NCBI GenBank assembly: GCA_009829735.1
Contig: CM020619.1
Coordinates: 34,078,283-34,142,282 of the forward strand
Length of the DNA stretch: 64,000 bases
From: Pyropia yezoensis
Taxonomy: Eukaryota; Rhodophyta; Bangiophyceae; Bangiales; Bangiaceae
Reading direction: 5' to 3'
Numbering within the stretch: the first letter of the stretch is position 1; every line of letters begins with the position of its first letter. The notes under the pieces are model-generated. The model ran no database searches. It was not told the origin of the DNA and saw only the letters and a list, made by a program, of their open reading frames with translations. Of the stretch, positions 8,146 through 18,306 are shown in pieces. Position numbers and translations under genes: made by a program.

Positions 8146-10329
8146 ATGTCTACCCAAGAGACGGGGAACGTTCAAGATGACGGATCGGCGTCGACGCCGA
8201 CTCCGGAGGTGACTACGGGAACCGAGATCGGGAACCCGATCGACAACATTGAGACGCCAATGCTTTCCGGTGCCGGATCGACGTTTGGCACGGCTCGGAC
8301 GGCAGGAGGCGGGGGCCCGCCTCAACTGTCGTCGACCGACCTCACTCCGCCGCCTCCTTCACCAGGGGATTCCCTGATGGCATCATTGGCCCGCATCGAG
8401 GCCCGGTTTTCCGGACTCGACGCTCGCCAGGAGCGGACGGAGGACGCGATGGCAGTGCTGATGTCAACACGCCACACGACGGGACCCCGTCATGTTCCTC
8501 CCACACCGGTACGGTTTGAACCAGCCGGACTACTTTCGGAGTCCACCAGGGTCAACCCCGGTGTTGCTACTCCTGGACAACCCCCGGACACAATGGGGTA
8601 TGGATCCGACTCGTCGGCAGAGTTGGAACGGAGCCACACGGAGCGATACGCTCGGAGCACCCGAAGCGGACTCCGCGGACACGACCCGGCGGATACTTAC
8701 GCCGGTGGAGAGTCAGTTATTTGCGGAGGGGGTACCCTCTCCCAGTATCCCCACGACGAAGGAGGCCAGGCAACTCGGGTTCCCGAGGTGCCGACGCCTG
8801 AAGTTCCATCTTCAGTGGTGGAAGTTATGACCGCGCAGGTCACTGCGAGCTTACTGAAGCGGATGGAGTCCGATGAGTTTGCTCATCAACTGGCTAAGCG
8901 ACTGGATATCCAGGACGCTGACACGGAGATCGTCAACGAAGTCTTCAGGTCGGTACTGACTCCCGAACGTTATCGTTTGGAAGACCGCTCTACCACCGTA
9001 TCGGAATCGATGCGTAATACGTCGCACCGAGCGATCCGCTCTATGCAGACCCTTATGAAGGGAGTCCCTATGTTCGGGGGCCCCAACGGACGTCCGTTGG
9101 CAGTCATCGGCTTCTTGACTAGCTTCAAGGCAGCCGCAGACAAGGCGCTCGTCAACGAGGGGCTGGCCCTGGAGATCCTCCCGTTCTTTGTTGATGAACG
9201 GGTGCGAGGCAGCCTTCGCCAGGCATCCCCGATGCCGGGAATGAGGGTCGCGGCCACCCCCATGGATTACCGTGGGATATTGAAGGAGCTGCTGAGCAGC
9301 TACCTCAGTGAGGACAAGTGCGAGGACCACTATCGGGCCCTGCGCACTGCCACCGCCCAGAGCTGGGAGGATGTGGAGATGTTTGGACGCCGGATCCAAG
9401 AGCTCGACTACGAGCTGGGGAAGCTCCTCGGAGAAGGGGAGCTACGGGCCATCCTGTTCGCAGGAGTACCCAACTACGTGCAGATATCCGCTCGGGGAGC
9501 CAATACGGCACGGACCAACTTCAGTCGACTGATGCATATGTGCAAGTCCCTAGGGGACGCCTACCGGGCTCTACACCCGGAATGTGCCTTGGCCCCGAAG
9601 CCCAAGGGTGAGGGAGCCAAGCCCAGCCTTACCCCGGTACCGAGGCAAGAGAAGGTGGAACGTAAGGCCGCACCAGTACTGGTGGCGACCGAACACCCCC
9701 CTATTAATGAGGATGAACCTCTAGTCGACCAACAGGGCCACCTGTTGCTACCGGCGACGCCGGGGATTGATGAGCATGGTACGGTAGCGTCCATCGCCCT
9801 GGCTGGAACCCAGTTCCAGGTCAACGAAGGAGCGGGACGGCGCGTCCCGTATGTGCGGACTACGGGGTATGCCCCGGTTACGGGTAACCCCCACCAGCCC
9901 CTGCCTACATGGGCAGTACGTACGGAGGCACCTCCGCAGATTGCGGGCCGACCCAACCGGTTGGGGGAGTCCATGTTCCGGTTGACCCAAGGACCCAAGG
10001 CCTACCAGGGAGCAGGCACTCGGGCGCCCGAGGGAGGCAACCGCAGCTACGGGGCTACCCCGATGCGAACGCAAGGGGGGACCGGCACGTCCGGGTGTAT
10101 GTTGTGTGGGGATCCCCAGCACTGGGTGTCTTCCTGCCCACTCATCCCCGAGGAGTCTCGGCGGGCAGCGGCGCAACGCAAGGCATCCACCGGGGGGTAT
10201 CCCGCCAGAGCAACCGTACCCGCACCGGGTAGGCAGCCAGCTCCATGGGGAGTACTGGTCGTCGAGGAGGCACCTCCTCAGCCGGAGGTCCCGGCGGACG
10301 GGACCCTACCAAGGGCGGGAAACGAGTAA
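8146..10329 (+). CDS. gag: Gag polyprotein of element A, 727 aa
   Basis: Starts at ATG 8146 (MSTQETGNVQ) and ends at TAA 10327-10329. The N-terminal part is Ser/Thr/Pro-rich. The middle is helical and charged (capsid-like; residues about 225-450). Near the C-terminus is a CCHC zinc knuckle, CMLCGDPQHWVSSC (C-x2-C-x4-H-x4-C), for RNA packaging. It forms the virus-like particle in the cytoplasm. Pol lies in the -1 frame and overlaps the end of gag. The homologue in B is about equally long but frameshifted near its start. Confidence 0.9.
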   Translation: MSTQETGNVQDDGSASTPTPEVTTGTEIGNPIDNIETPMLSGAGSTFGTARTAGGGGPPQLSSTDLTPPPPSPGDSLMASLARIEARFSGLDARQERTEDAMAVLMSTRHTTGPRHVPPTPVRFEPAGLLSESTRVNPGVATPGQPPDTMGYGSDSSAELERSHTERYARSTRSGLRGHDPADTYAGGESVICGGGTLSQYPHDEGGQATRVPEVPTPEVPSSVVEVMTAQVTASLLKRMESDEFAHQLAKRLDIQDADTEIVNEVFRSVLTPERYRLEDRSTTVSESMRNTSHRAIRSMQTLMKGVPMFGGPNGRPLAVIGFLTSFKAAADKALVNEGLALEILPFFVDERVRGSLRQASPMPGMRVAATPMDYRGILKELLSSYLSEDKCEDHYRALRTATAQSWEDVEMFGRRIQELDYELGKLLGEGELRAILFAGVPNYVQISARGANTARTNFSRLMHMCKSLGDAYRALHPECALAPKPKGEGAKPSLTPVPRQEKVERKAAPVLVATEHPPINEDEPLVDQQGHLLLPATPGIDEHGTVASIALAGTQFQVNEGAGRRVPYVRTTGYAPVTGNPHQPLPTWAVRTEAPPQIAGRPNRLGESMFRLTQGPKAYQGAGTRAPEGGNRSYGATPMRTQGGTGTSGCMLCGDPQHWVSSCPLIPEESRRAAAQRKASTGGYPARATVPAPGRQPAPWGVLVVEEAPPQPEVPADGTLPRAGNE
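10317..10323 (+). promoter_or_regulatory. -1 ribosomal frameshift heptamer GGGAAAC
   Basis: G GGA AAC is in the correct zero-frame register (codons GCG GGA AAC), one sense codon before the gag stop. A -1 slip here leads straight into the pol frame (K-R-V-R-G-R-M-T). GC-rich downstream sequence with a possible CCGGGG/CCCCGG pairing (about 10342-10379) could form the stimulatory structure. In element B the corresponding bases are GCGAAAA, not a canonical heptamer. Confidence 0.7.
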
Positions 10330-13300
10330 GAGGAAGGATGACCGGGGGGCGCTGGGGTAACCCAAGCAAGCCACCCCGGAGTACCGCGGGGAAAGCCCCA
10401 CGGAGAGCGCGGTTGAGCCGACGCCTAGTCAACCCCCGGGTACACCTTCCGGCCCCGACGACACGGCGTCAGGCGATTGATGACCAACCACCAAGGTTGG
10501 GAGGAGAGGACGGGAAGCCCCGTCACATGGAACCAGACAAGGGCCCAGTTCAGGATGCCCGAGTTACACCGGATATCGGTGTAGGCCACGTGCTGCTTAC
10601 CTTGGAGAACTTCAAGGTATCAGCCACACTGGGGGTTGACCCCCAGTCGACACGATCGTACTACCCTGTACTGGATACAGGGGCTGGACCCAACCTTATC
10701 CGGAAGGATACCCTGCCGGACAAGTGGCTTCCGTGAGTCAGAGTGACTCGGGGACCCACCATCAAGGACGCGAATGGTCGCCTCATTCGTACGACCGCAG
10801 CGATATCGCTGCGGGTTACCATCGGGGAACTCACCACGGAAGTCGACTTCCTGGTGTGTGAGACCCTATCGGTGCCCCGCATCCTGGGATGCACCTTCAT
10901 CAACGCTTACGTTGATGCAATCCGGCCAGGCCGGAGGACCGTCGAGCTTCAAGAAGCCGACGGGACGAAGCGAGGACACACGGCTATCGTCAGGGACCTG
11001 ACGCTACAAGGGAGCCACGTTAACGTGGCTGAGGTGTACGCAAGTGTCGAGCCGAAGACACTTCGGTTGGCCAAGCGAACTCGCTTTGAGCCGTTGTCGG
11101 AGACAGTCCTCCCGGTTAACTGTGACCTCGCAGGCATCTGCAGAGTCCAGTCCAACCTGCGGACGTACAAGCGCCATGGGTTGACCATGGCCAACGGTCT
11201 CATAGACCTCCCATCAGGAGGGTCGTCCCTCCTAGTGATGGCGAACTATCGCCGTAAGGCAGTCACCCTCCCGAAGGGAACGATCCTCGGGATTGCCGAG
11301 CTCCACGAAGGAGATATCCTTCCCCCTGACAAGGAAGGTCAAGTGGAACCACTTGAGGTGCTGGCGGTCGCCGAGCCCACCGAGCGACAGCAACCCGATG
11401 ACAGGAAGCCTAGTCGACCATCATTACCGGCGGATATTCCGCCGAAGGACCAAGAAGCATTGAAGGCACTGGCCGAGGCTGACCTCGACCACCTTCCCCC
11501 TTCGGTAGCCGAAGGGGTACGACGGATGCTAAGAAAGCATGACGTCATGTGGACAGGCGGGGCCTTGGGGACCATTGGGGCAACCCAACATCGTATTGAC
11601 CTGGTACCAGGCGCACGCCCCGCCCGGTCACAACCGCACCGAGCGGGACCTATGCAACGAGAGATCGTTGATGGAGAAGTGAAGAGGATGAGTGAAGCGA
11701 AGGTGATCCGACCTTCGATGTCGGAGTGGGGTGCCCCAGTCGTTATCGTACCGAAGAAGGATCAAACCCCTCGGTTTTGCATCGACTATCGACGCCTCAA
11801 CTTGGTTACCAAGAAGGACTCATACCCTTTACCAAGGATGGATGAATGCATCGACTCCCTGGGGGAAGCTACGGTGTTTACCACCATCGAGTGCAATGCC
11901 GGATACTGGCAGATCCCGGTGGCGGACGAGGATATTCCCAAGACGGCATTCGTCTGTCACAGTGGAGTGTACGAGTTCCTAAGGATGCCCCTCGGATTGT
12001 CCAACGCCCCCGCTACATTCCAGCGGGCTATCGACATCATACTGTCGGGGGTGAAGTGGCGTAACTGCCTAGTGTACCTCGATGACGTCATCGTCTTCTC
12101 GCGTAACATGGATGACCATGTGCAACATGTTGACGAGGTACTCACCCTCTTGAGGAACGCCGGGGTAACCCTGCGTCTGAAGAAGTGCGCCTTCTTCCAA
12201 CAGACGGTCGAGTATCTGGGCCACCAGATAACCCCTGGTAAACTAGGGGTACTCGAAGCCAATACCCGGGCACTCCGGGATGCCCGGTTCCCTAACACCC
12301 AGACGCAGCTCAAGAGCTTCCTGGGAATGTGCAACGTATACCGACGGTTCGTCAAGGACTTCGCTCGGATAGCTAAACCGTTGACGGTTCTTACGAGCAG
12401 TACCCTGCCCAAGGTACTCCAACCCCCTTCGCATAGCGAAGAGGAGGCATTCGAGTCGCTGAAGCGAGCCCTACTATCCCCACCCGTCCTTGCGTTACCG
12501 CACAGACGGGGTACCTTCGTCATCGATGTCGATGCATGCGATACACAAGTGGGATGCACCCTGTTACAGGGGGAGACGTTGATCGGTACCGATAACGTTA
12601 TCCCGGACCTACGTCCGGTAGAGTACTTCAGCCGGACACTCAACCCGGCTGAGCGTAACTATAGTGCCACCGAGCGTGAGTGCCTCGGAGTCATATGGGC
12701 AGTGCAACTGCTCCGTCCATACCTGGAGGGCTCCAGGCTCATCGTGAGGTCCGACCACGAACCCCTACGATGGCTCCTCAACCTTGGTGACAAGGATTCC
12801 GATAGCCATGGGAGGCTAGCCCGATGGAGGCTAAAAATGGCCGAGCACGACTACCGTACCGTGTATAAGGCTGGGTCAACCCACCATCTCGGAGACGCAT
12901 TGTCTCGACTCGACACCCCGAGCGGGGATACCCGCCCGGTGGACGAGGACATCCCGGTGGTACCGGTTTGCATGGTGGGTAATGCTACCCAAGGTATGGT
13001 TGCCCATACCATGGCACATCGAGCATGCCCACTGACTCTCGCGGACTTCCGCCAGGCACAAGCCAATGACGACGACTGTAGACGCCATCGCGCTAAACTC
13101 CTGGCCGGTACGGCCGGCATCTTCTCCGAGAATGAAGACGGACTTATATACCGGCGGGCACCCGCCGATGGACGACATGAAGTCGTGGTTCCCGTGTCCT
13201 TACGGCAAGCCGTCATGGAACGAGAACACGAGAACCCTACAGCCGGACACCCGGGGGGTTCACGTATGTTCGCAGCAATGCGAAGGTTCTTCTACTGGCC

Positions 13301-14504
13301 AGCAATGGCCGTCGACGTGGTCGACCACGTAAGGGGATGCCACCCCTGTGCACGTAACCGCATGAGCCTACATAGGCAGGCGTCTGCCATGAAGCTATTC
13401 CCTCATGATGGGCCCAACGAGCAAGTCGCTATCGACATACTCGGGCCACTTCCGGTAACGGAAGAAGGGAACAGGTACATCCTGGTCATGTCTGACCGCT
13501 TCACTAAGGTGTCACGAGCGGCAGCCATCCCGAATGATACGCCATACACGATTATGAACGCAGTGGTTGACCACTGGATCAGTGCATACGGAGTCATGAA
13601 GCAACTCCTCTCCGACAACGAAGCAAACCTTACGTCGGCATTCTGCACTAAGGTCCTGGGCATGTTCGGTATCGAACCCCGTCGGGCATCCGACTACCAC
13701 CCGCAGTCTAACGGGCAGGTGGAGCGGTTCAACCGCACCATCGTCAAGATGCTACAGTGCTACGTGGCCGAGCACACAAACACTTGGGACAGGCTTCTGT
13801 CCGTACTCACCCTGGCATACAACGCCAGGCCAAATCGGAGCACGAACATCGCTCCGCTGGAGTGGGTTATGCCACTAGGCGTCGGTAACCTGACGCTGCC
13901 ACCAGGCAGGTGCACTCGGTATGGTACACCGAAGGGCCGACCGGCCGAACGTATACACCTAGCTTGGTTGGCCAAGCTATCGTGGATGATTCCTAAGCTC
14001 AAGGGTGCCCTTGACAGAACCCAACTTCGATATAAGAAGAACTTCGACGCCCGGCTACGGGTGCGCAACGCAACCCTGGTAACAGGTGACTGGGTCTATA
14101 TCAGACACCAGAAGCTCCGGGGGAACGAGCTCATGCAACCGGTCAAGGGACCGTACCAGATTCTCCACAGAGATGACCACTCTGTTATCTTACACTCCGA
14201 TACGGAGATCCAACGCATCAGTGTGAATGATGTCACACCTGCCCCGAAGCCGGAACAGCCTCAGCCGGTACCGGCTGGATTGCTACATGAAGCTCTTACA
14301 ACCCACCGGTCAGATGACCCGGTGGGACCGGATGGGATTCCATACCAAGTAGAGAGCGTGGTCGGACACACCGACCCGGACCTACCAGGACCCTGGTACG
14401 TCAAGGTTATGTGGGTCGGATACGACTCACCCACGTGGGAACAGGCGGCAAATATACCCCGCCAACTCCTCATGCCTTACATGAGGCGACGACGCCTACT
14501 GTAA
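10323..14504 (+). pseudogene. pol: Pol polyprotein of element A, one nonsense codon
   Basis: One frame from the frameshift site to TAA after YMRRRRLL, broken only by TGA 10734-10736. Domains in order: aspartic protease with DTGAGPNLI (codons from 10674); reverse transcriptase with FCIDYRRLN and the YLDD box (12075-12086); RNase H (IDVDACDTQVGC, ATERECLGVIWAV, RSDHEPLRWLL); integrase with an HHCC zinc region, DILGPLPVTEEGN, LLSDNEANL and intact catalytic Glu in NGQVERFNRT; C-terminal chromodomain (YVKVMWVGYDSPTWEQ). The sister copy B has an Arg codon (CGA) where A has TGA, so a single C-to-T change at a CpG explains the defect. All catalytic residues I can check are present. Confidence 0.92.
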
Positions 14505-14981
14505 CAACCCAACCGACACCGACTTCGGCTGTTGGGGGGTGAGGCTTATACCTACTAAGTAGGGTGTGACATGGTTACGGCAGACTTAGGTTTCTAAGTC
14601 AAATCAGACTTAGGTTTCTAAGTCGAACCAAGCTTAGGCAACTAAGTAGAGTCAAGCTTAGGTAACTAAGTAAAACCTGAACCTTAATAAGTTAACTTAA
14701 AGGTAACGGCTAACTTCGATAATATCGAAGTAACTAGGGGGCTTACACGGGAGGATGACCTCCCCAAGCCAAGACACAAAGTGAGGGAGGATGACCTCCC
14801 CAAGCATGAACCAACCGGAAGAAGTTGGACGGGAGGCAGGGCACCACTGAGCCAGAAGGGGTACTCCCCAGACAGCAAACAGAGGCAAGCAATGCCCCCA
14901 AAGGGAATGAGTTTATACTCACTACTACACGGCTACCATAAGGGCCACCGGGTCCCTCTCCCGTACAAACAATAACACTTC
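14505..14981. repeat. hairpin cluster between convergent pol and aORF
   Basis: No gene. It holds a 13-bp palindrome at 14551-14563; four stem-loops with a CTTAG/CTAAG stem at 14583-14600, 14607-14624, 14633-14646 and 14657-14670, the first two in exact 24-bp tandem; a 19-bp palindrome at 14713-14731; and two copies of the stem GGGAGG-ATGA-CCTCCC at 14749-14764 and 14785-14800. Element B keeps a weathered version (48655-48920). It lies where transcripts from pol and aORF meet, so shared 3'-end formation is a reasonable guess. Confidence 0.8.
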
Positions 14982-17351
14982 TCAGTGGGTAGACCCACTG
15001 CCCGAGGGTGGCCACTCACGCGCAAGCGCGTATACCTCCGTGCTCCACCGGTCGGCAATCTCACGACGGTCAATCACCCGAGTTACCTCGGTGCATAGCT
15101 GGACGAGGGTGCTGCGGCCAGCCTCCACGTCCTCCAGAGCTTTCTGGAGGCGGTCAAGCACGCTACCGAAGCAACGCGCTGACCCAACCAGCGCAGCACC
15201 TGGGGGGATATCCCCCCTGCTAACAGAGAGACCCTCCCGCATTGCGCGGGCAACAAGGGCGTCAACGCCCTCATACCAGAGACGGGGACCCCCGTCATGT
15301 AGGACAGGGGCGGGAGGTGACACTGGCGCAGCCAGAGGAGCCACAGGAGCCGACACGGCTACCACCGGAGCCGGTGGCACCTGATACGAGGCTCGGTAGG
15401 ACCCTACCGAAGGGGCTCCACCGTAACCCCGGCGGGACTCCGCCCGACGACGGGACACCTCACGCTCCCCACCCGCAGAGCCCCACTCTCGGGGACGACG
15501 GCCAACCGCCGCCGGTATCGGGTTACCGAACCACGGGGCAAGGACCTGAAGAGGGTCATGGATAACCATGGGAATACCCAGGTCAGGAACGGCCTCGGTG
15601 GACGCCCACCCATGGCAACTAGGCTCACCCGGCTGAAAACGCCGGATACGCAACGAGTGACGAGGCAAGGGGGTAGCCCCAGCCTGCGGGTCCCGGTACG
15701 GGGAAAGGGCCAACACCCCAGCCCAGTTCACGGCATCGTGAACAGCCAGCAGGGCCTCGAACTCCCGGGCCAACCCGGTCTTGGCAGCTATCAGGTCCAC
15801 GCCCAACTGCGCGATGTGCCGACGGACACCCGTCGGAAGATGAAACAGGCGCCCCGGCCGGCGGACGGACAGCAAGAAGGAGGACGCCTGCCCGAGGGTA
15901 ACCTCAAGGGTGAAGGTACCCTGCAACGGGTGGACCGGCCGGGAGGCCAACACACTCCCGAAGTATCGGAGACAGGAGCCGGTGTCAAACCGGAAAGCAG
16001 GGGCGGGTTCCCACCCCTCCTGCCATAGCGGTGGGCGCACGGGAGTGTATACCGGAGCACGACCGTTGCCGGTCTGCAACGCACACGTTATATCCGTGCG
16101 AAACGCATCCGCCATGACACCATGGTTACGTCGCCAGCTCGACGCCGACTTCAACCCCGCCATAGGCGGGTAGGGAGCCGTCAACGACAGATACGGGGAT
16201 ACCCCCGGGTAGTAATCAAAGTCGGGATACCGACCGGTACTGCCCACCGTCTCCCCAAACGCAACCGGCTCCGCCGCCGCCGCAATCCCCCGAGCACTAG
16301 CCGGGTAGTCAATCTCCCGCGGCAACGCGGGGGCAATCAGGTCGCATACCCCGAAGGCGGGGTCGAGGTAGACCTCACCCCGTCCCACCCGAGTGCGCCA
16401 GAGCTGCGCATGCCGGTCGTCCGGCTGACTCAGGATCCCATGGTGTTCCACTCGCACCGCGTTCGGCTGGTTGACCAGCCGCACCAACTCCCGCTCCCAA
16501 CTCGGGTCCACCTTGACGCGCCGGGAGGACTCTCCACGGGGATGGGGCAGGTGGAAGTCCACCCGCATCCGCCCATCGGACTCAATTGACTCTTGCACAG
16601 TCAGGCCTCGAACCCGAGCCCCCAAGTCGAACATCGACATGGCGGGTTGACCCACCGCCACGGCGACGCCGCCACCCAACGGGGCAACCCGGGCAGGACC
16701 AGGAAGAATAGGGGGCGCCGGGGGATGCCCCACCGGAAGAGGGGCCGGCGCCGGAGTCGCACGCGGCCGAGGAGGAAGAAGAAGGGCGGGCGCCCGCCCG
16801 GAGTAACTACCGGAGTCCACTGCCATCGGTGTAGACCCACCTTGACCACCAGACGCCCGCGGCACCGCGGGCAGAGCATCGCCGCCACCCGGACCCGACG
16901 TGGGTACCACGGGGGCAGCACGGGTAGACCCGCTACCCGCCGCAGCGTACACACCAACCGGGCGGGCACCCGCGCCGTCTAGACCCGCCGGACTGGACGG
17001 GGTGCCAACACCACCATCCGCCACGCCGGCGACACCGTCTTGAGGTAGAGCCACGCCGGTACCGGCGACATAAGCCATCCGGGCCGCCGGAGGAGAAGCG
17101 GTAAAAGCCACCGCTGCACGCGGTTGCCCGCCACCCGACGGAGCCGTCGTGCCGCTACACACGGACGACAACCCGCCCGGCGCGCCGTCCGGGGCCACAC
17201 GAACGGTCACCCGGTCGTCCTCGTCCTCCGACGAGCTCGCTAGGAAGCACTCGGCGGCGGTGGCGGAGACGGGAACGTCGTCCACCATCACCTCTTCCCC
17301 CTCTTCAGGCAGGAGGTCGTCCTCGCCCCCGGGTACCTGGGGGTCCGACAT
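14982..17351 (-). CDS. antisense ORF (aORF) of element A, 789 aa, unknown function
   Basis: Intact ORF opposite to pol, starting at ATG 17351 (MSDPQVPGGEDD) about 590 bp inside the 3' LTR. The N-terminal 250 residues are acidic and then Gly/Pro/Ala-rich and probably disordered. The central region (about 260-600) looks folded, with conserved-looking segments such as ERELVRLVNQPNAV, GVCDLIAPALPREIDYPA and GLKSASSWRRNHGVMA. The tail is Pro/Val-rich with a final helical region (ALVARAMREGLSVS ... IDRREIADRWSTEVYAL). The B copy (49106-51566) is homologous throughout but broken. I see no known domain and no clear similarity to the C-type aORF beyond position and length. Confidence 0.78.
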   Translation of the reverse strand: MSDPQVPGGEDDLLPEEGEEVMVDDVPVSATAAECFLASSSEDEDDRVTVRVAPDGAPGGLSSVCSGTTAPSGGGQPRAAVAFTASPPAARMAYVAGTGVALPQDGVAGVADGGVGTPSSPAGLDGAGARPVGVYAAAGSGSTRAAPVVPTSGPGGGDALPAVPRASGGQGGSTPMAVDSGSYSGRAPALLLPPRPRATPAPAPLPVGHPPAPPILPGPARVAPLGGGVAVAVGQPAMSMFDLGARVRGLTVQESIESDGRMRVDFHLPHPRGESSRRVKVDPSWERELVRLVNQPNAVRVEHHGILSQPDDRHAQLWRTRVGRGEVYLDPAFGVCDLIAPALPREIDYPASARGIAAAAEPVAFGETVGSTGRYPDFDYYPGVSPYLSLTAPYPPMAGLKSASSWRRNHGVMADAFRTDITCALQTGNGRAPVYTPVRPPLWQEGWEPAPAFRFDTGSCLRYFGSVLASRPVHPLQGTFTLEVTLGQASSFLLSVRRPGRLFHLPTGVRRHIAQLGVDLIAAKTGLAREFEALLAVHDAVNWAGVLALSPYRDPQAGATPLPRHSLRIRRFQPGEPSCHGWASTEAVPDLGIPMVIHDPLQVLAPWFGNPIPAAVGRRPREWGSAGGEREVSRRRAESRRGYGGAPSVGSYRASYQVPPAPVVAVSAPVAPLAAPVSPPAPVLHDGGPRLWYEGVDALVARAMREGLSVSRGDIPPGAALVGSARCFGSVLDRLQKALEDVEAGRSTLVQLCTEVTRVIDRREIADRWSTEVYALAREWPPSGSGSTH

Positions 17352-17943
17352 GGTGGAACCGGGGTGGCAGGGGCGCCCCTTGCAGAAAAGCCGAGGCCGG
17401 CTCGACCCGGTACGAGGAACGCTCGCGCGGACGAGCCAGGGAAGCGCGGGCGCCCGCGCTTATGACCACAAACGGCCACGAGAAGCGCCGCAGGCGCGCG
17501 GGTCGACCCGCGCTCCACGAGGCTACGAACGGGCTCCACCCAGGCACCTGGGCGGGCCGGGGCCACACCCCCGTACGGGGCAACTAAGAGGGGTTCACCC
17601 CGAAACCGCCCCCGCGAAAAGCGGGAGCGGCCGCCCCCATTCACTCGGTAACACGAGAGGGGCTCCCCTACCACCAGACACCTGGTGGCGGATCCGCTTG
17701 CACCACCCCTCGGAAAGGGGGGGTCGTGAACAGAACCCGCATCGGGAGTTTAACGGTCCGGAAAACGGATCGTGTGTGTACCACACAAAGGGGGGCACCC
17801 CCCTCAGACAACTTCGAAAAGGGGTGTCTGTCGCGACGGGGCGCAAAGCCCCACCCGACTGGTAAACGGTCACGCGACCCACTTACATTCGGTCACCCGA
17901 ATGCAAATCGACCCGAGGACGGGCCGAATCTAAGGGGGGGATA
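17352..17943. other. aORF leader and polypurine tract of element A
   Basis: Region between the aORF start and the 3' LTR, no gene. It is GC-rich with several short inverted repeats and ends with the plus-strand polypurine tract AAGGGGGGGATA at 17932-17943, just before the LTR. It would be the 5' untranslated leader if the 3' LTR drives antisense transcription. Confidence 0.6.
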
Positions 17944-18306
17944 TGTAGCAATATGGTTGGCCGTATTGTAACCCTAATATCAGGGGGGCTACTTCTAACC
18001 CTTAACTTTCAATTTGGTAGTTCGTACTGGTCACGGTATCTATAAGTTACGTATGACCAGAGGGACTTGCATCTTGGGGTGGAGGGTAGTTAGTAGTGTC
18101 TCCGAGGGTTTATAACGTGGGGGCCGGCGGCGAATCCACCGCCGGCCAAGGTAGAACAACAAACCCCTCCCATTTGGGCTCCCATCTTGGTCCCGTGGCT
18201 TGCGCTCCAAGGAGAGCAACCTTGGCCTCCCGGTGACGTTGGTGCCGATCCCCCTTGGTGAAGGTTCCCTGAGAGTGGACGTGCGACGGATTCCTATTGT
18301 GCTACA
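17944..18306 (+). repeat. 3' LTR of element A
   Basis: 363 bp with the same TGTAGCA...TGCTACA ends as the 5' LTR and only a few differences from it. It shares with it the subfamily signature GGTTGGCCG near the start (GGATGACCG in the other copies), which argues that both LTRs come from one insertion. A poly-C run starts directly after it. Confidence 0.93.

Larger units (their letters stand above)
7557..18306 (+). mobile_element. Ty3/gypsy chromovirus element A (complete length)
   Basis: 10,750 bp with near-identical LTRs (7557-7920 and 17944-18306). Order: 5' LTR, putative primer binding site, gag (8146-10329), -1 frameshift site, pol with protease, reverse transcriptase, RNase H, integrase and chromodomain (to 14504), a hairpin-rich spacer, antisense ORF (17351-14982 minus), polypurine tract, 3' LTR. 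The only obvious defect in pol is TGA 10734-10736. No target-site duplication is visible: CCGGG on the left, CCCCC on the right. Confidence 0.93.
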
